DNA of 26,843 nt, taken from a virus. The first letter of the stretch is position 1. Each line of letters starts with the position of its first letter. The position numbers were made by a program, and so were the translations under genes. The DNA lies in IMG/VR virus record IMGVR_UViG_3300044627_003967, positions 1 to 26,843 of that record. One strand, given 5' to 3'. Shown piece by piece: positions 22,030 to 26,843 of the stretch. The notes below the pieces were generated by a model. It saw nothing but the letters and a program-made list of their open reading frames with translations, made no database searches and was not told the DNA's origin.

Positions 22030-22918
22030 GATACCACTCTATTAAAAATTTATAACCATTGCAACTATTATTTAGATCCTTGACGTAACGATAGTGTTCT
22101 GTCAGGCATTTACCATAAAACTCACAACTTCTACAGATATCACTAACGTTGTTTCGTTTTTCTTTTTGTGTCCATTTAAGGTAGTCTTCCCAACTATCCA
22201 GTTCCAAAAAATATTCATTGTCATTTAAATCGAATTCCAGTACAGCAAATTTACCATTTGGTGTGATGTAGATGTGGTCATCACTGAATGCATTTCGGTT
22301 ACCATTCAGAACATCTTCAATATAATATTCGTTAATGAATTCAAAGTTTTTTTGTAACGGGCTTTCGATCCACTTTTTAACAAACTCCTCAAAGTCTTTG
22401 TGTGTGACGGGATGTTGATTTGCCTGGTTGGTGCTGTAAGGTTTTATTTCCACACTTCTCACACTACTACACATGTTCATCGATAATATAAAATCATCTA
22501 CATCCATCTGTAATACTTTGGGGCTAGCCAAGACCAGTACGGCTATGGGTACTGGGCTCATCAACATGTTCTGATAAACTCTGTCTGACTTTTCTCTGGC
22601 TACCCAATCGTAACTAACACTCAGGTAGAAATCATCTTCATAAAAACCTTCATGCAACATTGAATAGTTGGTATTGATATTGATTTTGCCACTATAGTGT
22701 TTGCGAATCGTGTCTCTCAATCCATAAAAGTAGTCTTTCTTTAATGTACCAATTTCACCACCATACAAATCAACATGTTCTATGTTTGGTATCTGTGATA
22801 ACAAATCATCTAGTTTTTCTAATTCTATTTTCTTCTGGTCAGACAACTGTTCTTCCGTCAGATAACAAAAGTCACATCTGAAGTTACAGAAGTAACTGGG
22901 ATTAATAGAAACATTCAT
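22010..22918 (-). CDS. Radical SAM protein with reduced SPASM-like C-terminus (rSAM-C)
   Basis: A 302-residue radical SAM enzyme. Cys11, Cys15 and Cys18 in 'YFCNFRCDFCY' form the CX3CX2C site for the SAM-bound 4Fe-4S cluster; 'HVDLYGGEIGTL' supplies the GGE motif (53-55) that binds the SAM amino group. The C-terminal part has 'CRSCEFYGKC' (Cys262, 265, 271: CX2CX5C) and Cys286, but lacks the first SPASM cysteine pair: the equivalent 'YITPNGKFAVLEFD' has no cysteine. So it probably holds one auxiliary cluster, or a twitch-like domain. ATG 22918 overlaps the stop of the preceding radical SAM gene as ATGA, arguing for stoichiometric synthesis. Substrate unknown; SPASM-type relatives often modify peptides or proteins. 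Confidence 0.9.
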   Translation of the reverse strand: MNVSINPSYFCNFRCDFCYLTEEQLSDQKKIELEKLDDLLSQIPNIEHVDLYGGEIGTLKKDYFYGLRDTIRKHYSGKININTNYSMLHEGFYEDDFYLSVSYDWVAREKSDRVYQNMLMSPVPIAVLVLASPKVLQMDVDDFILSMNMCSSVRSVEIKPYSTNQANQHPVTHKDFEEFVKKWIESPLQKNFEFINEYYIEDVLNGNRNAFSDDHIYITPNGKFAVLEFDLNDNEYFLELDSWEDYLKWTQKEKRNNVSDICRSCEFYGKCLTEHYRYVKDLNNSCNGYKFLIEWYRERLEN

Positions 22919-23985
22919 GGGTATTCTCTAACATACGGTGTAGGCTCCAGAATACCTGTCATTCCATTTGACTCGATAATATCTGGTGCCAACAGTTTCA
23001 TTTTAGAACAGTGTTCTTCCACCAAGTCATGGTCTTTTAAATCTTTGATTGTTTTCTTGCAACCATTACAAATTTGAAACATTGGGCAAGTGAAACAAGA
23101 ACTTTTAAGGCTCTGTATTTCTGGTTGAAATCTCAAAGGAAATATTTTTTCACCTGACATTTCTTTTTCGAAATCTATTTGATAAAGTTTATCGTCACCA
23201 AATGCACCGCAACTATAATAGTCACCACTAGGTTGTAATGTTCGGATGTTTGCATCACAGTTTCTATTTTGTGGGCAAGTGGTTGCATGACCAACCAGTC
23301 TTTTTACCATCTGTTTTGTGTTATATTCCCACTTTGTCAAATCTTTTTTCCATATTTCAACATATATTTTATACATATATGCCAGTAAATATGGTTGCCC
23401 TTGTTGGCCCATGGTAATGTTTTTAAATTTTACCGGAGGTCCACTACTGAACGCATAGTTCAATTTACATTCCACATCCATTTCCTTGGCCAGTTCAACG
23501 TTCTTGATGGCTAGATGTTCATTCTCCTTAGTGATAACACTTATGAAGTCCGGGCGATAACCAACAACGTCCAGCATCATATCACTGACGTTCCAGAAGT
23601 CTTCTTCACTGAACTCTGTCAAGTCACCTTTGAGTCTACCACCACCATATTGGAAACTGGTTGTAATACCCATGCGAGGATGCGTAAACAGTTCGGTCCA
23701 TTTTTTGGGATTCTTATAGAATGGCCATAGATTACTGGTAAATGATATGCGAGCATCACTACCAATTTCATTCAGATGTTCAATTATTTTCCAGTAATAT
23801 TCTGGGCTCATCATTAGTGGATCGCCACCATTAACAATTATGGTATTTGTTTCTGGATATCTCTTTAAAAACTTAAAGATATATTCGTGATCCAACTCCG
23901 CTGTCTTATCATCGGTGATGTGCGTACTTGAACAAAAGGTACACTTGAAGTTACACTTTTCAGTGGGTTTAATAATTAATTCCAT
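22915..23985 (-). CDS. Radical SAM/SPASM protein (rSAM-B)
   Basis: A 356-residue radical SAM enzyme. 'EKCNFKCTFCSS' gives CX3CX2C (Cys11, 15, 18); 'IIVNGGDPLMMS' gives the GGD/GGE-type SAM motif (53-55). The C-terminus has a near-canonical SPASM layout: Cys243-X10-Gly254-X4-Cys259, then 'CFTCPMFQICNGC' (Cys297, 300, 306, 309: CX2CX5CX2C) and Cys326, enough for two auxiliary 4Fe-4S clusters. The 'LQPSGDYYSCGAFGDD' text matches the 'PSG-x-x-x-x-CG' seen in SPASM proteins such as peptide maturases. It begins 15 bases after the fused oxygenase and overlaps rSAM-C by ATGA. A peptide or protein substrate is the family-based inference. Confidence 0.92.
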   Translation of the reverse strand: MELIIKPTEKCNFKCTFCSSTHITDDKTAELDHEYIFKFLKRYPETNTIIVNGGDPLMMSPEYYWKIIEHLNEIGSDARISFTSNLWPFYKNPKKWTELFTHPRMGITTSFQYGGGRLKGDLTEFSEEDFWNVSDMMLDVVGYRPDFISVITKENEHLAIKNVELAKEMDVECKLNYAFSSGPPVKFKNITMGQQGQPYLLAYMYKIYVEIWKKDLTKWEYNTKQMVKRLVGHATTCPQNRNCDANIRTLQPSGDYYSCGAFGDDKLYQIDFEKEMSGEKIFPLRFQPEIQSLKSSCFTCPMFQICNGCKKTIKDLKDHDLVEEHCSKMKLLAPDIIESNGMTGILEPTPYVREYP

Positions 23986-24000
23986 GACAAAATTTTAGAT

Positions 24001-25101
24001 TCAATATGTCCAAGTGTAATGAAAGATGAATGTGTATCTATTAATGTCGCGTTTGATTAAGTTCCGAATGCCATGTTTGAAGATTGGTGCAGAATTGTTT
24101 ACCAATACCATGACACCATCGTTTGGTAAAATGGTTTTGGTGTTTGTTATTTCTGAATTCACTTCTTTCATAATATTAATGTAACCACCCCACTCTTCTT
24201 TCCAGTCCTTTTCTTCTGTCAGATAACAGAAAACCATTAGGTCAGAACCATCGATTGCATCAACGTGATGTGGTGAATTCTCACTGCCATTCCAGAAATG
24301 AAGATACTTTGTGATGGCATTTGGTGGTCTATACATCCTTAAAGGTGAGAATGTATCATCTTTGATCAGATCATCCGAAATATCAATTAAACTCTTTGGT
24401 GCATTTGTGAAAATGTCTGCACCAATTTTTCTTTCGTAAGATGGTCTATCATATCCGGTAGGATCAACATAATGTTTTTCGTTTTCGTGATACCAGTCTG
24501 GAACTTTTTTGTAAGTTGATTTCTTTGCATCGATCCATTTGGTATTTCTGACTTCTTCCCATAATCTTTCGTGAATATGAGGAGGAATTTTGGTCACAAC
24601 GAAACCTTTATCGAAATATTCTTCAATGAAATCAATATGGTAATTTCTGTTTGAACCTGCGGCAGAATTCGCAACAATCAATCCACAAATCGTATCAAAT
24701 TCACCTAGTTTTTCTTCATTGAATTTTTGTTTAGTATCATACAGTTGTTCAAATTGTGTATTGTAAACTGGTTGAATTTTTTTATTTGTGATTACATCTT
24801 TTATTAAGTTTGCCGTGTATTGTATACAGTTTATTGTTTCATCTGAATGATTTCTGAAAACTGTAAACGACCTTTTGTATCTGTTCAGTTGAAAGTAAGA
24901 ATCATCTTTACCTTCTTCGATATCATAGGAGTAAACACCACCTTCCACATGCAATTCACCCATGAATATGTCGATGACCATGTGTATGTCTCTGCGAAGC
25001 AAGTCATATTCAAATTTAAAATCTGTATATGTTCTTTGAACGTAATGAATTGCCTCCGAGGCAATGAAATCTTTGTTTAATTCAATTAATGGTAATATCA
25101 T
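24001..25101 (-). CDS. 2OG-Fe(II) oxygenase with an extra N-terminal domain (2OG-B)
   Basis: A 366-residue two-part protein. Residues about 1-160 ('LNKDFIASEAIHYVQRTYTD', 'HMVIDIFMGELHVEGGVYSY') match nothing I can name. Residues about 165-366 are homologous to the 209-aa oxygenase at 26103: shared blocks are W-x-E-V, K-x-(V/I)-P-x-W-Y, (R/S)-x-x-YERxIG, and LxFWNGSE. The iron site is HVD (His279, Asp281) with distal His343, and Arg355 in 'DINRYTFIFHY' for 2OG. A TTG four codons upstream is possible, but ATG 25101 has GGAA at a good distance. It overlaps the rSAM-A gene by 20 bases. Reaction is probably hydroxylation of an unknown substrate. Confidence 0.87.
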   Translation of the reverse strand: MILPLIELNKDFIASEAIHYVQRTYTDFKFEYDLLRRDIHMVIDIFMGELHVEGGVYSYDIEEGKDDSYFQLNRYKRSFTVFRNHSDETINCIQYTANLIKDVITNKKIQPVYNTQFEQLYDTKQKFNEEKLGEFDTICGLIVANSAAGSNRNYHIDFIEEYFDKGFVVTKIPPHIHERLWEEVRNTKWIDAKKSTYKKVPDWYHENEKHYVDPTGYDRPSYERKIGADIFTNAPKSLIDISDDLIKDDTFSPLRMYRPPNAITKYLHFWNGSENSPHHVDAIDGSDLMVFCYLTEEKDWKEEWGGYINIMKEVNSEITNTKTILPNDGVMVLVNNSAPIFKHGIRNLIKRDINRYTFIFHYTWTY

Positions 25102-26101
25102 TTTCGTTTCCAACTTTTAAATCAACATAGTCATAGACTTCTTTTAACCAACATGTGTCTTGAGTTCTCATGTCTTTCACGTGATTGCTCATAAAACACC
25201 CCATAGTACACCTTTGTAGGTGTTCGCATTCGTAACAATTGTAACTATCAAACCATTGTTGTTCAGTCACAACTTTAATAGGTATAACTTTCTCCAAATT
25301 CTCAAAGTAACCACAACCACCCCATTTTCCAGATGGCATAACAGTATGCGTATCCATGCATGACATTTTGTTTGCGGTTTTATTGGCAAATGTTTTGAAC
25401 GGATGACAATTGTTCCAGTTCTCAAACATGTACTTCATAAAGTCACGAATCTCAATGTCTTTCGCCATTAGAAATTCATGGTTTTTTCCTGGTCCATAAT
25501 AATCAAAATAGATTGGAAAGTTTTCGTACAAGTAATCAAAAAACGGTACATTGTCCGACATGAATTTATCTATATTTGGCTTCGTCATAATGACGTTGAC
25601 ACTGATTATATATTCTTTAAAATCTTGTATGTTTTTTTTGTAGACTTCAAAAGTTTTTTTGTTGAATCTACCTGACGGGTCATAACTAGTCATAACCGAT
25701 ATTTCGTTATCGTCCAGAAATTTCTTTATTCTTTGTTTCTTTTCCCATATAAAGTTGGTAATGAAAGAAACTTCTAAAGGTATGTTTATTTCTTTGCCGT
25801 ATGCCAGTAATTTCTTGGTGAGTTCGGCGTAGTCGTCGAATACTTTATCTTCTACTGTATCCGAGAATAATTCTCCACCCATCATGTGTATGGAGATTTG
25901 CTTTTTGCCTTTTTTTATTTGCTGGTCAATTGACAATTTAATTGAGTCAAATTTACCAACTATTGTATCGATACCCTCATAGCTATCGTGGTCTTGGTTG
26001 CAGAATAAACAACTCAGATCACAATATTCAAACAGTGTTACAATAATTTCACCAGTATCTGGTCTCTTATTGTGTATATTCAATACATGTTCAGCTATCA
26101 A
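25082..26101 (-). CDS. Radical SAM/SPASM protein (rSAM-A)
   Basis: A 339-residue radical SAM enzyme with textbook motifs. 'EYCDLSCLFCNQ' gives Cys27, 31 and 34 (CX3CX2C); 'ISIHMMGGELFS' gives GGE (75-77). The SPASM domain is complete: Cys248-X9-Gly258-X4-Cys263, then Cys289-X2-Cys292-X5-Cys298-X3-Cys302, and Cys317, the seven-cysteine pattern of anSME-like peptide/protein-modifying enzymes. There is no ATG near the N-terminus; the frame upstream runs to a stop without one, so TTG 26101 is taken as the start, one base after the stop of the first oxygenase gene. A second TTG at 26083 is an alternative. Substrate unknown. Confidence 0.92.
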   Translation of the reverse strand: MIAEHVLNIHNKRPDTGEIIVTLFEYCDLSCLFCNQDHDSYEGIDTIVGKFDSIKLSIDQQIKKGKKQISIHMMGGELFSDTVEDKVFDDYAELTKKLLAYGKEINIPLEVSFITNFIWEKKQRIKKFLDDNEISVMTSYDPSGRFNKKTFEVYKKNIQDFKEYIISVNVIMTKPNIDKFMSDNVPFFDYLYENFPIYFDYYGPGKNHEFLMAKDIEIRDFMKYMFENWNNCHPFKTFANKTANKMSCMDTHTVMPSGKWGGCGYFENLEKVIPIKVVTEQQWFDSYNCYECEHLQRCTMGCFMSNHVKDMRTQDTCWLKEVYDYVDLKVGNENDITIN

Positions 26102-26102
26102 T

Positions 26103-26732
26103 TTAAAACCACTTGTAAATAAAAGAGAAGGTGTATCTATTTATTGATGTGTTATGAAGTTTTTCTACCTTGTGCATGACAAGTGGGTTTGCATTGTTTA
26201 TAACCAACATAGTTCCATTATTAGGAAGAATTTTTTGTTCATAATGACAAATGTTGCCGACTTGTTTCTTCATGGTTATAGAACCGCCCCATTCACTCGA
26301 CCACTTTTCGGAGTCTGTAAGATAAATCAGAATGAGCGTGTCACATCCATTTATCGTATCGAAATGGTAATCTATACTCTCTGAACCATTCCAGAGATCA
26401 ATGTATTTTAATTCGTGTGATTTGTAGTAAGTTCTGAAAAAATCAAATTGATCATTCTCTATAAGTTTATTGCCAATTTTTATCAGTGTGATCGGAGTCT
26501 TTTCGAAAACTTCTTTTCCAATCAGACGTTCATATTCGGATCTATTTGAACCATCTTTCTTCAATTCATATTTGTTTTTCTTTTTGTACCAAGAAGGTAT
26601 TTGTTTGTAGATACCCTCTTCCGAATCATTCATCCACTCAGTCAGATAAACTTCCGACCAAAGTAATTTCAAGATATCATCAGGTACATTCGATTGAAAA
26701 AAACCTAAATCATAATAATCATTTTGTTTCAT
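26103..26732 (-). CDS. 2OG-Fe(II) oxygenase (2OG-A)
   Basis: A 209-residue predicted Fe(II)/2-oxoglutarate dioxygenase. The double-stranded beta-helix core has HFD (His123, Asp125) in 'SIDYHFDTINGCDTLILIYL', the strand 'SSEWGGSITMKKQ', a PNNG turn ('KILPNNGTMLVINN'), distal His187 and Arg199 in 'SINRYTFSFIY' for 2OG. This layout is typical of prolyl-hydroxylase-like oxygenases of PF13640 type. It is a paralogue of the C-terminal half of 2OG-B (24001), with the radical SAM gene rSAM-A between them. ATG 26732 overlaps the upstream stop as ATGA. The substrate cannot be told from sequence. Confidence 0.87.
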   Translation of the reverse strand: MKQNDYYDLGFFQSNVPDDILKLLWSEVYLTEWMNDSEEGIYKQIPSWYKKKNKYELKKDGSNRSEYERLIGKEVFEKTPITLIKIGNKLIENDQFDFFRTYYKSHELKYIDLWNGSESIDYHFDTINGCDTLILIYLTDSEKWSSEWGGSITMKKQVGNICHYEQKILPNNGTMLVINNANPLVMHKVEKLHNTSINRYTFSFIYKWF

Positions 26733-26842
26733 CTAAGTTGATATGATTTCAATTGTTCCGAGTTTTGATTTAATACATGATCCAACAAGTAGATGTTGAT
26801 GTGTTCTTCGTCGCTAGATGGATAAACTCTACTGTTCGATGT
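26729..26842 (-). CDS. C-terminal end of an unknown upstream gene, cut by the window edge
   Basis: On the minus strand one frame is open from the window edge to a TGA at 26731-26729, giving 37 residues (TSNSRVYPSSDEEHINIYLL... ending KSYQLR). The other frame tested, starting at the edge base, closes quickly. The TGA overlaps the ATG of the oxygenase gene as ATGA, the same coupling seen twice further on, which is the main support for a real gene. Too short to name; by position it belongs to the same cassette. Confidence 0.6.
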   Translation of the reverse strand, partial: TSNSRVYPSSDEEHINIYLLDHVLNQNSEQLKSYQLR

Positions 26843-26843
26843 A

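Noticed and set aside
22010-26101. QueE/queuosine-type identity for the radical SAM proteins
   Set aside because: QueE enzymes are shorter (about 200-220 aa) and have no SPASM domain; no other deazaguanine gene is present.
26138-26145. A fifth AATAAATA octamer on the minus strand
   Set aside because: It lies inside the conserved S-I-N-R-Y-T codons of the oxygenase; the homologous site in 2OG-B (TTAATAGATAC) shows the bases follow the protein motif.
1-26843. tRNA genes, integrase or attachment sites
   Set aside because: None could be recognised on either strand by eye; gaps between genes are too short to hold a tRNA except 20981-21064, which shows no cloverleaf.

Overview
The window is a contiguous piece of a T4-like (contractile-tailed) bacteriophage genome, AT-rich and almost fully coding, with every supported gene on the minus strand. 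Read in the direction of transcription (from position 26843 down to 1), genes are packed with overlaps or gaps of a few bases; no stretch over 300 bases lacks a gene. The neck and packaging block in the order 13-14-15-16-17 is diagnostic of T4-like phages. The fibre modules (ANAAF repeats, GGTGAS repeats, an N-terminal anchor beginning M(A/S)NT, LamG repeats) and the radical SAM/2-oxoglutarate oxygenase genes resemble those I know from marine T4-like phages of cyanobacteria and SAR11. The host itself cannot be read from the window.

Region 1 (26842-21065): a tightly coupled cassette of enzyme genes: the tail of an unknown gene, a 2OG-Fe(II) oxygenase, a radical SAM protein with a full SPASM domain, a second oxygenase fused to an unknown N-terminal domain, two more radical SAM proteins, an unrecognised 131-residue protein, and a third oxygenase of another subfamily. 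Junctions are ATGA overlaps, 20-base overlaps, or gaps of 1-15 bases. This is the most interesting part: three radical SAM and three 2OG oxygenases side by side look like a peptide or protein modification system, or a small-molecule tailoring one, lying directly upstream of the virion-fibre genes.

Region 2 (20980-5167): tail-fibre and adhesin genes: small virion-type proteins, a 633-aa and a 1294-aa fibre, a hendecad-type coiled-coil protein, two duplicated fibre-tip proteins, two glycine-rich proteins, a small conserved protein, and a 1519-aa adhesin with six LamG-like domains. Four consecutive proteins (20629 to 17119) end in D-(G/A)-G-x-F although the rest of their sequences mostly differ. 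T4-type late-promoter octamers (AATAAATA or GATAAATA) sit just before four of the genes.

Region 3 (5144-1): neck protein gp13, a free-standing HNH homing endonuclease, neck protein gp14, tail sheath stabiliser gp15, a fibre-like protein, small terminase gp16, and the N-terminal third of large terminase gp17, which runs off the left edge. The gene 14 start next to the endonuclease seems to be an ATT codon. gp14 and gp15 share a C-terminal module of about 60 residues.
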